Shown here piece by piece: positions 43,836 to 52,865 of a DNA stretch of 64,000 nt (its first letter is position 1; the number at the start of each line of letters is the position of its first letter). The translations under genes were made by a program, and so were the position numbers. Below the pieces are notes generated by a model. The model ran no database searches, was not told where the DNA came from, and saw only the letters and a list, made by a program, of their open reading frames with translations. The DNA lies in assembly GCF_031626875.1 (NCBI RefSeq), contig NZ_JANDMF010000002.1:124001-188000 (forward strand), written 5' to 3'. The DNA is from Clostridium sp031626875. Its GTDB lineage: Bacteria; Bacillota; Clostridia; Clostridiales; Clostridiaceae.

Positions 43836-45080
43836 CTACCCCCTCTTCACTCTAAAATGAGATAGTTTGCTTAATAAGCCTGCTTCCACAGCTTTATTCA
43901 GCATAAATCTTGTGACAACTAAAGCTGTAAATAAACTTACTACAACACCTATCATCAAGGTTACAGCAAATCCTTTTACTGAACCAGTTCCAAAGAAATA
44001 AAGTACTAATGATGCAATAATAGTTGTAAGATTTGAATCAACTATAGATGATAAAGCTTCATCAAAACCTTTCTTTACAGCAGCTTTAGAAGAAATTCCT
44101 TTTTTAAGTTCCTCTCTTATTCTTTCAAACATAAGTACATTGGCATCAACCGCTACACCAATTGTAAGTAAGAATGCTGCTATACCAGGCAATGTAAGTG
44201 CCGCTCCTACTTCACCAAATATAAGTAAAGTTAAAGATGTATAGAAAGTCATTGTAATTGCTGATATTATTCCAAGTCTTCTATAGAATGCAATCATAAA
44301 TAAATAAACTAACCCTATACCAATAGCTCCAGCTTTTAAAGCATTTGGAAAAGCCGTAGCACCTAGTTCAGCACCAACTGTTTCAACTTGAACAGCTTTA
44401 ACTGTAACAGGAAGTGCTCCTGCATTAATTAACCCAGCTAATTTTTTAGCTTCATCTAATGAAGATTGACCAGTTATTGAAGCTTTCCCTTCATTGATTA
44501 CTGTATCAACTCTTGGATTACTTAATTGTTGATCATCCATGTTAATTGAAATTTGCTTTCCAAGATATTTTTGAGTTGCCTCCGCAAACTTTGGTTGCCC
44601 TTCAGAAGTTAACTCCAAAGATACTTGTGGCTTACCTGTAGTTGGATCTGATGTTACTGAAGCCTTTTCTACATCTTGTCCTGTCAAAAGAACGTCTCCT
44701 TCTGGTGATTTAAATGTTAATTCTCCAGTTTTGCTTAAGTCATCAACAATTCCAGCCGAATCATATTTACCAGGAATTTCTATTCTTATTCTTTTATCAC
44801 CTTCAGTTGAAACAGCTGTTTCTGACACTCCTATTTTGTTAACTCTAAGTTCTAATGATTGCTTAGTTTTTTCTAAATCTTCCTTAGATACTTCATCTTC
44901 TTGAATTTCCATAGTAACAGAAACTCCACCTTGAAGGTCTAATCCTTTTGTAATCATTTCATTAAATGATTTAACTTTCCAGCCAGCTACCTCTAAACCA
45001 TTAAATCCTAGAATGGTAAATGCGATAATAGCAACTGTGCATAGTATAAATAATACCGAACTCTTCCCTTTTGTCTTCAT
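43836..45080 (-). CDS. secD: Protein translocase subunit SecD
   Basis: 414 residues. SecD signatures are GLDLQGGVSVTMEI after the first helix, a periplasmic P1 domain, and the membrane bundle with FLLTIGVAVDANVLMFERIRE. The length is typical of Gram-positive SecD. It lies in the run yajC-(TIGR04086)-secD-secF, with a small 80-bp gap upstream. Confidence 0.97.
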   Translation of the reverse strand: MKTKGKSSVLFILCTVAIIAFTILGFNGLEVAGWKVKSFNEMITKGLDLQGGVSVTMEIQEDEVSKEDLEKTKQSLELRVNKIGVSETAVSTEGDKRIRIEIPGKYDSAGIVDDLSKTGELTFKSPEGDVLLTGQDVEKASVTSDPTTGKPQVSLELTSEGQPKFAEATQKYLGKQISINMDDQQLSNPRVDTVINEGKASITGQSSLDEAKKLAGLINAGALPVTVKAVQVETVGAELGATAFPNALKAGAIGIGLVYLFMIAFYRRLGIISAITMTFYTSLTLLIFGEVGAALTLPGIAAFLLTIGVAVDANVLMFERIREELKKGISSKAAVKKGFDEALSSIVDSNLTTIIASLVLYFFGTGSVKGFAVTLMIGVVVSLFTALVVTRFMLNKAVEAGLLSKLSHFRVKRG

Positions 45081-45160
45081 TTTTCTCCTCCTCAGTATTA
45101 GAGTCTTTATTTTCGCAATGTATTAATTATAGCATATGGTTATTTTAGAATAAAGATTTT

Positions 45161-45523
45161 TTAGATATTAACTCCTAAAATTCCGGAAATTGCGCCAATT
45201 ATTGCATAAATCAATAACTTATATAATTCTCCACTCCCCATAATGCTGTCTTCTTTGAATATTGATGAAAACACTAACATCAATATAAAAAATAAAATTC
45301 CAACTAATGCTCCCGATAACCATCCCTTTCTTTCATTCACCTTAGCAGTAATAATACCTCCTACCGCCAAAGATGTTAACGTTATAACATAATAGATTAC
45401 AATATATATACTTTTGGCAAAATCTACTTTAATCATAACAAGAGATAGAAAAAAAATCAATATAATACATAATACGGTAGATAATAAAGATCCTTTAATA
45501 ACATTTTTTATATATCTTTTCAT
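45161..45523 (-). CDS. TIGR04086-like small membrane protein
   Basis: 120 residues with four predicted membrane helices (LSTVLCIILIFFLSLVMI, IYIVIYYVITLTSLAVGG, GWLSGALVGILFFILMLVF, YAIIGAISGILGVNI). The pattern and its position between yajC and secD fit the TIGR04086 membrane protein family, whose function is unknown. Its ribosome binding site lies in the 3' arm of the hairpin at 45536-45570, so translation may be reduced. Confidence 0.75.
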   Translation of the reverse strand: MKRYIKNVIKGSLLSTVLCIILIFFLSLVMIKVDFAKSIYIVIYYVITLTSLAVGGIITAKVNERKGWLSGALVGILFFILMLVFSSIFKEDSIMGSGELYKLLIYAIIGAISGILGVNI

Positions 45524-45535
45524 ACAAACAAAACA

Positions 45536-45570
45536 CCCCCTAATACTAAATCTTATGTAGTATTAGGGGG
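45536..45570 (-). promoter_or_regulatory. GC-capped hairpin overlapping the TIGR04086 ribosome binding site
   Basis: CCCCCTAATACTA and TAGTATTAGGGGG (45536-45548 and 45558-45570) form a perfect 13-bp stem around a 9-base loop, 12 bp before the ATG at 45523. On the minus strand the GGGGGTG at the base of the stem is the only Shine-Dalgarno-like sequence. TGTTTTGTTTG follows, so it could also act as a terminator after yajC. Confidence 0.65.
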
Positions 45571-45577
45571 GACTATT

Positions 45578-45847
45578 CTAATCTTGTTTATATATTTTAT
45601 TTGCTATTGCACTTTTTGAAAATTTAAGTCTTACTTTATCTGGTCCTGATTCTAAAACAACAGTGTCATCTTTAAAAGAGAGTACCTTTCCTATTACTCC
45701 TCCTCTTGTCATAATTTCATCATTAACCTTAAGACCATCAAGCATAGTATCATATTGTTTTTTTCTCTTTTTTTCAGGAATTATAAAAAACAAATAGAAT
45801 ACTACTATTATTATTAAATACGGTGCGAATGAAATAATTTGTTCCAT
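45578..45847 (-). CDS. yajC: Preprotein translocase subunit YajC
   Basis: 89 residues: one N-terminal membrane helix (YLIIIVVFYLFFIIPEKKR) followed by the YajC domain (NDEIMTRGGVIGKVLS). It is an accessory partner of SecDF. It lies between tgt and the SecDF genes, as in most Firmicutes. Confidence 0.95.
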   Translation of the reverse strand: MEQIISFAPYLIIIVVFYLFFIIPEKKRKKQYDTMLDGLKVNDEIMTRGGVIGKVLSFKDDTVVLESGPDKVRLKFSKSAIANKIYKQD

Positions 45848-45917
45848 ATTTTAAACTTCCTCCCTTAAACATATAATATGTAGAGTAGTTTACATTTTTT
45901 TCTACTAATTGTCAATA

Positions 45918-47057
45918 CTATCCTTTTCCATTCCATTCTTTAAGTTTTTGCTCTTTAAACTCTTTAAAATAGTCTCCATCTATAGCTTCTCTTATATCTT
46001 TCATAAGTTTATTATAAAAGTATAAATTATGGAGTACACATAATCTCATAGCTAACATTTCTTTTGCTTTAAATAAATGCCTAATATACGATCTAGTATA
46101 ATTTTTACATGCAGGGCACTGACAACCTTCATCTATTGGATTCTTATCTAATTCAAATTTTGAATTCATTAAATTTATCTTTCCGTCTTTAGTAAAAACT
46201 TGCCCATGTCTGCCATTTCTAGCTGGAAGTACACAGTCAAAGAAGTCTACACCTCTTTCAACTGCTTCAAGTATATTAGTAGGTGTACCAACCCCCATTA
46301 AATATATAGGTTTATCTTCTGGAAGATGTGGAACTACAGCATCTATAACTCTATACATATCTTCATGGCTTTCTCCAACTGCAAGACCACCTATGGCATA
46401 TCCATCTAAATCCATTTTAGTTATTTCTTTAGCATGTTCTATTCTTATATCTTCATATGTTCCACCTTGATTGATTCCAAATAGCATTTGTTCTTTATTT
46501 ATAGTATCAGGTAGTGAATTTAATCTGTCCATTTCTACCCTACATCTTTCAAGCCATCTAGTTGTTCTAGCTACTGAATCTAAAACATATTCCCTTGTTG
46601 ATGGGTTAGGAATACATTCATCAAAAGCCATAGCAATTGTTGAAGCTAAATTACTTTGTATTTGCATTGATTCTTCGGGACCCATAAATATTCTTCTTCC
46701 ATCTATATGTGAATTAAAATAAACTCCCTCTTCTTTAATCTTTCTAATCCCTGCAAGGGAGAACACTTGAAATCCACCTGAATCTGTAAGTATTGGCCTA
46801 TCCCAATTCATAAATTCATGTAAACCACCCATTTTAGCTACCACCTTGTCAGATGGTCTTAAATGAAGATGATATGTATTTGACAATTCAACTTGACATC
46901 CTATTTCTTTTAAATCCATTGATGAAACCGCACCTTTAATAGCTGCTAATGTTCCAACATTCATAAAAACTGGTGTTTCAATAGTTCCATGAGGTGTTAC
47001 AAATCTACCTCTTCTTGCCTTTCTGTCTTTCTTTAATAATGTATATCTCTTAGACAA
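45918..47057 (-). CDS. tgt: tRNA-guanine transglycosylase
   Basis: 379 residues. Motifs include LSNTYHLHLRPS, the catalytic Asp in TDSGGFQVFSL, MAFDECIPNPSTREY, GGLAVGES, the second Asp in FDCVLPARNGRHG, and the zinc site CQCPAC. It exchanges G34 for preQ1 in tRNA, making queuosine. It pairs with queA, 18 bp upstream. Confidence 0.98.
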   Translation of the reverse strand: MSKRYTLLKKDRKARRGRFVTPHGTIETPVFMNVGTLAAIKGAVSSMDLKEIGCQVELSNTYHLHLRPSDKVVAKMGGLHEFMNWDRPILTDSGGFQVFSLAGIRKIKEEGVYFNSHIDGRRIFMGPEESMQIQSNLASTIAMAFDECIPNPSTREYVLDSVARTTRWLERCRVEMDRLNSLPDTINKEQMLFGINQGGTYEDIRIEHAKEITKMDLDGYAIGGLAVGESHEDMYRVIDAVVPHLPEDKPIYLMGVGTPTNILEAVERGVDFFDCVLPARNGRHGQVFTKDGKINLMNSKFELDKNPIDEGCQCPACKNYTRSYIRHLFKAKEMLAMRLCVLHNLYFYNKLMKDIREAIDGDYFKEFKEQKLKEWNGKG

Positions 47058-47075
47058 TTAAAATTCACTCCTTAA

Positions 47076-48101
47076 TTACTTTATAAACATAGCATCTCCA
47101 AAAGAGAAGAATCTATATTTTTCTTTAACTGCTTCTTCATAAGCTTTCATTACATGTCCTCTTCCTGCAAGTGTTGATACTAGCATAATAAGAGTCGATT
47201 CTGGTAGATGAAAATTTGTAATAAGATTATCTACAATCTTAAATTTATATCCAGGATAAATAAATATATTTGTCCATCCACTTTGCTCTTTTACAAATCC
47301 ATTTTCATCTCCAATAGTTTCTAAAGTTCTAGTAGATGTTGTTCCAACTGAAATTACTCTATTTCCTCGCTTCTTTGTTTCATTTATTATTTCTGCAGTT
47401 TCCTTGGATAATGTGTAGAACTCTGAGTGCATATCATGGTTTTCTATAGTTTCAACTTTAACAGGTCTAAAGGTTCCAAGACCTACATGCAAAGTTATAT
47501 ATGCTATATTTACACCTTTATCTTCTATTTTCTTTAGTAATTCTTTTGTAAAGTGTAAACCAGCTGTTGGCGCTGCAGCTGAACCTTCTTCTTTTGAATA
47601 GACAGTTTGATATCTTTCTTTATCTTCTAATCTCTCATGAATGTATGGTGGAAGTGGCATTTCCCCAAGAGAATCTAATACTTCTTCAAAAATCCCTTCA
47701 TAATAAAACTCAATGATTCTATTACCATTTTCTAAAACTTCTATAACTTCTGCCTTAAGTTTTCCTTCTCCAAAGATAAATCTTCTACCTACCCTTGCAC
47801 TTTTCCCTGGTTTTGCTAGTGACTCCCATTTGTCACCCTCTATCCTTTTTAATAGAAGGAATTCAATTTTTCCACCAGTATTTTCTTTTTCTCCAATTAA
47901 TCTGGCTGGCATAACTCTAGTATTATTTAAAACAAGAGTATCCCCTTTTTCAAGATAATCTATAACATCATAAAATTTCTTATGTTCTATCTCTCCTGTT
48001 TTCTTATCTAACACCATCAATCTAGATTGATCTCTCTTCTCTAAGGGATGTTGTGCTATAAGCTCCTCTGGAAGATAAAAATCAAAATCTGTTACTTTCA
48101 T
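47076..48101 (-). CDS. queA: S-adenosylmethionine:tRNA ribosyltransferase-isomerase
   Basis: About 341 residues starting MKVTDFDFYLPEELIAQHP, with QueA motifs LNNTRVMPARL, SAAAPTAGLHFT and SVGTTSTRTLE. It adds the cyclopentene part of queuosine to preQ1-tRNA from SAM. ATG 48101 is chosen because it gives the conserved N-terminus; a longer in-frame start at 48149 would overlap ruvB. GGAG lies 13 bp upstream. Confidence 0.97.
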   Translation of the reverse strand: MKVTDFDFYLPEELIAQHPLEKRDQSRLMVLDKKTGEIEHKKFYDVIDYLEKGDTLVLNNTRVMPARLIGEKENTGGKIEFLLLKRIEGDKWESLAKPGKSARVGRRFIFGEGKLKAEVIEVLENGNRIIEFYYEGIFEEVLDSLGEMPLPPYIHERLEDKERYQTVYSKEEGSAAAPTAGLHFTKELLKKIEDKGVNIAYITLHVGLGTFRPVKVETIENHDMHSEFYTLSKETAEIINETKKRGNRVISVGTTSTRTLETIGDENGFVKEQSGWTNIFIYPGYKFKIVDNLITNFHLPESTLIMLVSTLAGRGHVMKAYEEAVKEKYRFFSFGDAMFIK

Positions 48102-48117
48102 TATTTTTTCACGTCTC

Positions 48118-49152
48118 CTAACTATTGAAGAAACTTCCTTGTTCTCCATTTTTGCTTTTTTTATTCATGCTTCTTCCTAAATGTTTATAAGCTTTCTCAG
48201 AAGCTACTCTTCCCCTTGGAGTTCTAATTATATACCCTCCTTGAAGAAGATATGGTTCATATACATCTTCTAATGTTCCAAGTTCCTCACCTATAAAGTA
48301 CGAAAGTGTTTCTATCCCAACAGGGCCTCCATTAAAATTATCTATTATAGCTTCTAATATTTTATTATCAACTCTATCAAAACCCATATCATCAACTTCA
48401 AGAAGTTCTAAAGCTGCTCTAGCTTCCTTTAGACTAATTAAACTATCCGAATATACCTCTGAGTAATCTCTAACTCTTTTTAAAAGCCTGTTAGCTATTC
48501 TTGGAGTTCCTCTTGATCTTCTTGCAATCTCAATAGCACCTTCCTCTGTTATATCACACCCAAGAACTATTGCACTTCTTATAACTATCTCTTTTAGCTG
48601 TTCTACTGTATAATATTCCATTGCACACATAACTCCAAATCTATCTCTAAGAGGGGCTGTTAGCATTCCTATCCTAGTAGTAGCCCCTATTAAAGTAAAG
48701 GGTGGCAAATCTAACCTTATTGATTTTGCTGCTGCTCCTTTACCTATAACTATATCTAGTGCATAGTCTTCCATTGCTGGATATAGTATTTCTTCTACAC
48801 TTCTATTAAGCCTATGTATTTCATCTATAAATAAAACATCATTATCCTTAAGAGAAGTTAAGATAGCAGCTAAATCTCCAGCTCTTTCTATTGCTGGACC
48901 AGATGTAACCTTTAAATCTCCACCCATTTCTTTAGCTATAATATTAGCCAAGGTAGTTTTTCCAAGTCCTGGAGGCCCATAAAAAAGTGTATGATCTAAG
49001 GCTTCTCCTCTTTTTTGAGCTGCCTTTATAAATATATTAAGCCTTTCTTTTACTTTATCCTGTCCTATATATTCACTTATTTTTTGAGGTCTTAAACTTA
49101 ATTCTCCATTAGAATCTTCCTCTAATTCTTTAGAAGTTATGATTCTTTCCAT
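48118..49152 (-). CDS. ruvB: Holliday junction branch-migration helicase RuvB
   Basis: 344 residues. The AAA+ core has Walker A GPPGLGKTTLAN, Walker B FIDEIHRLNR, sensor GATTRIGMLTAPLRDRFG, and a C-terminal winged helix with YLLQGGYIIRTPRGR. It drives branch migration with RuvA. It starts 13 bp after ruvA. Confidence 0.98.
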   Translation of the reverse strand: MERIITSKELEEDSNGELSLRPQKISEYIGQDKVKERLNIFIKAAQKRGEALDHTLFYGPPGLGKTTLANIIAKEMGGDLKVTSGPAIERAGDLAAILTSLKDNDVLFIDEIHRLNRSVEEILYPAMEDYALDIVIGKGAAAKSIRLDLPPFTLIGATTRIGMLTAPLRDRFGVMCAMEYYTVEQLKEIVIRSAIVLGCDITEEGAIEIARRSRGTPRIANRLLKRVRDYSEVYSDSLISLKEARAALELLEVDDMGFDRVDNKILEAIIDNFNGGPVGIETLSYFIGEELGTLEDVYEPYLLQGGYIIRTPRGRVASEKAYKHLGRSMNKKSKNGEQGSFFNS

Positions 49153-49165
49153 AAACTATAACCTC

Positions 49166-49777
49166 CTATCCCATTAATGTCTTTAAACAATTTTTAATAA
49201 TATTTTCAACTGTATCCTCTTTATTTGCTTTACTTACTGCAAATTCAGCTTCTTTTTCACTGTATCCAAGCGCTAATAATGCTCCTAGTGCTTCATTTAA
49301 TGTAACTCTATAATCTATTTCTCCATCAGAAAGAGTAGATATTCCATTTTCTCCTTTATCAACTGTCATATCTTCTTTCTTAAGTTTGTCTTTAAGTTCA
49401 AGAATAATTCTTCCAGCAGTTTTCTTTCCAATTCCAGGTGCTCTGCATATATGCTTTTCATCCTCCATTATTATGGCATATTTTAAATTATTAACTCTAC
49501 TTATAGATAATAAAGATAATGCTGCCTTTGCTCCTACCCCATTTATTGATAGTAAAAGCTTAAACATCTCAAGTTCTTCTTTAGATTCAAATCCATAAAG
49601 TCCTATGAAATCTTCTCTTACTATCTGTTCTAAATAAAGCATAACGTCTTCACCTGATTTAGGCATAGTAGACATAGTTGCTCCTGATGTAAAGATTTTA
49701 TATCCTATATTATTATTTTCTACAATTATATAATCTTTATTTATCCCTATATATTTTCCTTTTATATACTCGTACAT
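49166..49777 (-). CDS. ruvA: Holliday junction DNA helicase RuvA
   Basis: 203 residues: N-terminal OB fold (MYEYIKGKYIGINKDYIIV), helix-hairpin-helix motifs (LLLSINGVGAKAALSLLS, APGIGKKTAGRIILELKDK) and the C-terminal domain that contacts RuvB (EALGALLALGYSEKEAEFAV). It binds Holliday junctions. It heads the ruvAB-queA-tgt run. Confidence 0.97.
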   Translation of the reverse strand: MYEYIKGKYIGINKDYIIVENNNIGYKIFTSGATMSTMPKSGEDVMLYLEQIVREDFIGLYGFESKEELEMFKLLLSINGVGAKAALSLLSISRVNNLKYAIIMEDEKHICRAPGIGKKTAGRIILELKDKLKKEDMTVDKGENGISTLSDGEIDYRVTLNEALGALLALGYSEKEAEFAVSKANKEDTVENIIKNCLKTLMG

Positions 49778-49884
49778 TTTTTTATCCTCCAGTAAAAGTG
49801 AAAGTATGTTCTCTTAAAATCCTTATTATACTTTATCATTTAACATAGAATCTTTCAACTCTTTCTAGAATTGTACTTAACCGC

Positions 49885-49932
49885 AAAAGGTTGATTTAAT
49901 AGAGTCTAACTTCTATTTAAATCAACCTTTTT
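49885..49932. terminator. Bidirectional terminator upstream of ruvA
   Basis: AAAAGGTTGATTTAA (49885-49899) and TTAAATCAACCTTTT (from 49917) form a 15-bp stem around a 17-base loop, with A and T tracts. It terminates the BofC-like gene, so ruvA must have its own promoter in 49778-49884. Confidence 0.85.
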
Positions 49933-49964
49933 AATAATTCTATAGAATTTGCTTTTTACTAAGT

Positions 49965-50552
49965 TTATGAAATAAGTTCAGATAATTTTTCTTCTGCTTC
50001 ATCTTTAGTGTCAAACTTTAACTCTAATTTATTAATTATATCTTGATCTGATTTTGGTAAATCTTTAAGTTTTTTCTTTTCGTTCAGATGCATGTCTATT
50101 TGAGGATTACTTAATATCAAATTTCCTTCGCTATCACTAGCAAATACTGTGAAGTATTCTTCGTATTGCTTAATATAGTACTTATTAGGTTCCACTGCAC
50201 TTTCTACAGATCTTTTATAAGAAATCTCATCATCATAAACAGTATCTAATTTATAGCCCTGCTTTTCTAAGGATTTACTTAATGTTTCTTGTGTTACATC
50301 TCCATCAAGTCCAAGGTCCTTCTTCATATCCTTTAAAGTACCTTCCTTTTCTTTACTATCTCCTTTATATAATGTAATTTTAATTTTTTCGTTCAAAACA
50401 TTATTTTTATCATTCGCCATAGTTGTTTGATTTGTTTCTTCATCTATATTTTTCCTTTTATTTAAATAATTATCAAATGCAAAAAAACTTATTACAAACA
50501 TTAAAGTAAAAATAATTGCACCTAAAAAAATAAATTTCTTAGCTTTATTCAT
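49965..50552 (-). CDS. Membrane-anchored protein, possibly BofC-like
   Basis: About 195 residues with one N-terminal hydrophobic helix (FIFLGAIIFTLMFVISFFAF) and an extracytoplasmic domain rich in Lys and Glu. The segment KYYIKQYEEYFTVFASDSEG resembles the C-terminal domain of BofC, a regulator of forespore signalling. bofC lies next to ruvA in some Bacillus genomes, which supports the idea. Similarity is weak and I hold it loosely. ATG 50552 is chosen with GGGAG upstream. Confidence 0.6.
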   Translation of the reverse strand: MNKAKKFIFLGAIIFTLMFVISFFAFDNYLNKRKNIDEETNQTTMANDKNNVLNEKIKITLYKGDSKEKEGTLKDMKKDLGLDGDVTQETLSKSLEKQGYKLDTVYDDEISYKRSVESAVEPNKYYIKQYEEYFTVFASDSEGNLILSNPQIDMHLNEKKKLKDLPKSDQDIINKLELKFDTKDEAEEKLSELIS

Positions 50553-50645
50553 CTTCATCACTCCCTAATGAAATTATTACCAATAATAGTTGTTTATATA
50601 CAACCTTAAAATAAATTGACAAACTAACTGGATTATTTTAAACTT

Positions 50646-50671
50646 TATACAAGTGTATATACACCTGTATA
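50646..50671 (+). promoter_or_regulatory. Palindromic operator and promoter of nadABC
   Basis: A 26-bp palindrome with half-sites TATACAAGTGTAT and ATACACCTGTATA differs from perfect symmetry by one base pair. It covers the space from the weak -35 (TTATAC, 50645-50650) to the perfect -10 TATAAT (50668-50673). A bound repressor would block initiation. The ACA-GTGT/ACAC-TGT half-sites fit a niacin-responsive NiaR-type repressor, by my recollection of that motif. Confidence 0.6.
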
Positions 50672-50692
50672 ATCTGCAAGGAGTTGTTTAAT

Positions 50693-51601
50693 GTGAATTT
50701 GGTTAAAGAAATAGAAAGACTAAAAAAGGAAAAAGGGGCACTGATACTGGCTCATCTATATCAACCAGGTGAAGTTCAAGAAGTCGCTGATATTGTAGGA
50801 GACTCTTATTTCCTTAGTAAGAAAGCAGTAGAATCTCCTGCTAATCTAATAATTTTTTGTGGTGTTAGATTTATGGCAGAAAGTGCAAAAATATTATCAC
50901 CACACAAGAAAGTGCTTTTGCCTGCTGAAGAATCAAGATGTCCAATGGCTGATATGGCACTTATAGATAGGCTGGAAGATTTGAAAAAATCTCATCCAAA
51001 TGCAAAAGTTATTAGTTATATAAATACTAATTTAGATATAAAGGCAGTTTCAGATGTTTGTGTAACTTCTTCCTCTGCACTTAAGATAATGAACAATATA
51101 CGAGAAAAAGAAATCATATTTCTACCAGATAGAAATTTAGGTGAATTTATAGCTGAACATTTTCCTGATAAAAAGTTTATTTTATACCAAGGATTTTGTC
51201 CAACTCATGAAAGAGTGGAAGGCCCTGATATTATTGAATTAAAAGAAAAGTATCCAAGCTATGAAATCCTAGTTCACCCTGAATGTAATAAAGAAGTTAG
51301 AAATTTTGCTAATTATATAGGAAGCACTTCTGAAATCATTAATTATGCTAATAATTCTTCTTCCAAAGGATTCATTGTAGTTACTGAAGAAGGGGTACTT
51401 CATCAGATGAAAAAGAAAAACCCTAATAAAGAATTTATTCCACTTAGAAATTCCATGATTTGTCCCAATATGAAAATGACAAACTTACAAAAAGTTTATG
51501 ATTGTTTAGCAAATGAAACAAATGAAATAACTATAGATGAGGAAATGAGATTAAAGGCTTATAAAGCTTTAGAAAATATGCATATATTAGGAGATGACTA
51601 G
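50693..51601 (+). CDS. nadA: Quinolinate synthase A
   Basis: 302 residues: LILAHLYQPGEVQEVADIVGDSYFLSKK at the N-terminus (quoted in part), FCGVRFMAESAKILSP, LVHPECNKEVRNFA, TEEGVLHQM and the third cluster Cys in ICPNMKMT. It carries a [4Fe-4S] cluster and makes quinolinate from iminoaspartate and dihydroxyacetone phosphate. GTG 50693 is chosen because AAGGAG sits 9 bp upstream; the TTG at 50684 is too close. First gene of nadABC. Confidence 0.95.
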   Translation: MNLVKEIERLKKEKGALILAHLYQPGEVQEVADIVGDSYFLSKKAVESPANLIIFCGVRFMAESAKILSPHKKVLLPAEESRCPMADMALIDRLEDLKKSHPNAKVISYINTNLDIKAVSDVCVTSSSALKIMNNIREKEIIFLPDRNLGEFIAEHFPDKKFILYQGFCPTHERVEGPDIIELKEKYPSYEILVHPECNKEVRNFANYIGSTSEIINYANNSSSKGFIVVTEEGVLHQMKKKNPNKEFIPLRNSMICPNMKMTNLQKVYDCLANETNEITIDEEMRLKAYKALENMHILGDD

Positions 51602-51602
51602 T

Positions 51603-52865
51603 ATGATTAAAACCTGTGATGTATTAATTGCTGGTACTGGTGTAGCAGGAGTATACTCTGCTTTAAATTTAAACTCAAATTTAAAAGTAATTTTAATAAC
51701 CAAAGAAAACTTAAGAGATTGTAATTCTTATTTAGCTCAGGGAGGCATTTCAACAGTACTCAATGATGATGATATCACTCCATATATTGAGGATACAATT
51801 AAAGCTGGTAATTATAAAAACAATAGAAAATCTGTAGAAGTTTTAGTTAAAGAATCAAGAGATAATATAAATCGATTAGCACATTTTGATGTTCCTTTTG
51901 ATAGAAAACTAGATGGTTCCTTAAGTTATACGAGAGAAGGTGGTCACAGTACCTTTAGAATTGCCCATATTAAAGACGAAACAGGCAAATATATAATGGA
52001 AAGTTTATATAGTGTACTTGAGACTAGAACTAATATAGAAGTAATAGAGAAATGTAAACTTATTGATATTATAAAAAAGGATAATAAGTGTCTTGGAGGA
52101 ATTTGCAGTATTAATGAAGAAGCTTTAGAAATTCATGCAAAATCAACAATACTTGCTACTGGAGGATTAGGTGGTTTATTTACTTCTACTACTAACTTTC
52201 CTTCCCTTACTGGAGATGGAATTTCTATAGCACTAAAAAATAATATTGCCATTCAGGATATAAACTATCTGCAACTTCACCCTACTGTTCTTTATGAAAA
52301 AAATTCAAATGGTAAAAGATTGTTACTTTCTGAGTCTTTACGAGGTGAAGGTGCAATTATTAGAAATTTATATGGTGAAGAATTTGTAGATTCTCTTAAA
52401 CCTCGTGATGTAGTTTCAAAAGCAATACTTAATGAAATTTCTAAAAGCCCTAATACTCCATATGTTTATTTAGATTTAACTCATTTGGATAAGGATTTTT
52501 TAATGACAAGATTCCCATTTATCTATAATGAATGTTTAAAACGTGGATATAGCATGGATAAAGAAATGCTTCCAATCTCTCCTGCCCATCACTATGCCAT
52601 GGGTGGCATAAAAGTAAATCTTAATGGAGAGACAAATTTAAATAATTTATATGCTCTTGGAGAAACAGCTTGTACAGGAGTGCATGGTAATAATAGACTT
52701 GCAAGTAATTCGCTACTTGAAGGTGTTGTATTTGGATTTAGATGTTCTCAAAAAATTAATGATGAGTTATATTCAAATATAGTTAATTATCCAACTAAAG
52801 AAGATCTAATTGATTTCTTAAAGGAAAGGGTTGATGAAAATTATGCTAAACTTCTTAATTGTTGA
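51603..52865 (+). CDS. nadB: L-aspartate oxidase (or fumarate-coupled aspartate dehydrogenase)
   Basis: 420 residues of the FAD-binding succinate dehydrogenase/NadB family: IAGTGVAGVYSALNL, SYLAQGGIST, REGGHSTFRIAH, ATGGLGGLF, and HHYAMGGIKVN with NRLASNSLLEGVVFG. The usual C-terminal helical extension is short, as in other clostridia. It oxidises aspartate to iminoaspartate; in an anaerobe fumarate is the likely acceptor. ATG 51603 has GGAG 9 bp upstream and lies 1 bp after nadA ends. Confidence 0.94.
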   Translation: MIKTCDVLIAGTGVAGVYSALNLNSNLKVILITKENLRDCNSYLAQGGISTVLNDDDITPYIEDTIKAGNYKNNRKSVEVLVKESRDNINRLAHFDVPFDRKLDGSLSYTREGGHSTFRIAHIKDETGKYIMESLYSVLETRTNIEVIEKCKLIDIIKKDNKCLGGICSINEEALEIHAKSTILATGGLGGLFTSTTNFPSLTGDGISIALKNNIAIQDINYLQLHPTVLYEKNSNGKRLLLSESLRGEGAIIRNLYGEEFVDSLKPRDVVSKAILNEISKSPNTPYVYLDLTHLDKDFLMTRFPFIYNECLKRGYSMDKEMLPISPAHHYAMGGIKVNLNGETNLNNLYALGETACTGVHGNNRLASNSLLEGVVFGFRCSQKINDELYSNIVNYPTKEDLIDFLKERVDENYAKLLNC

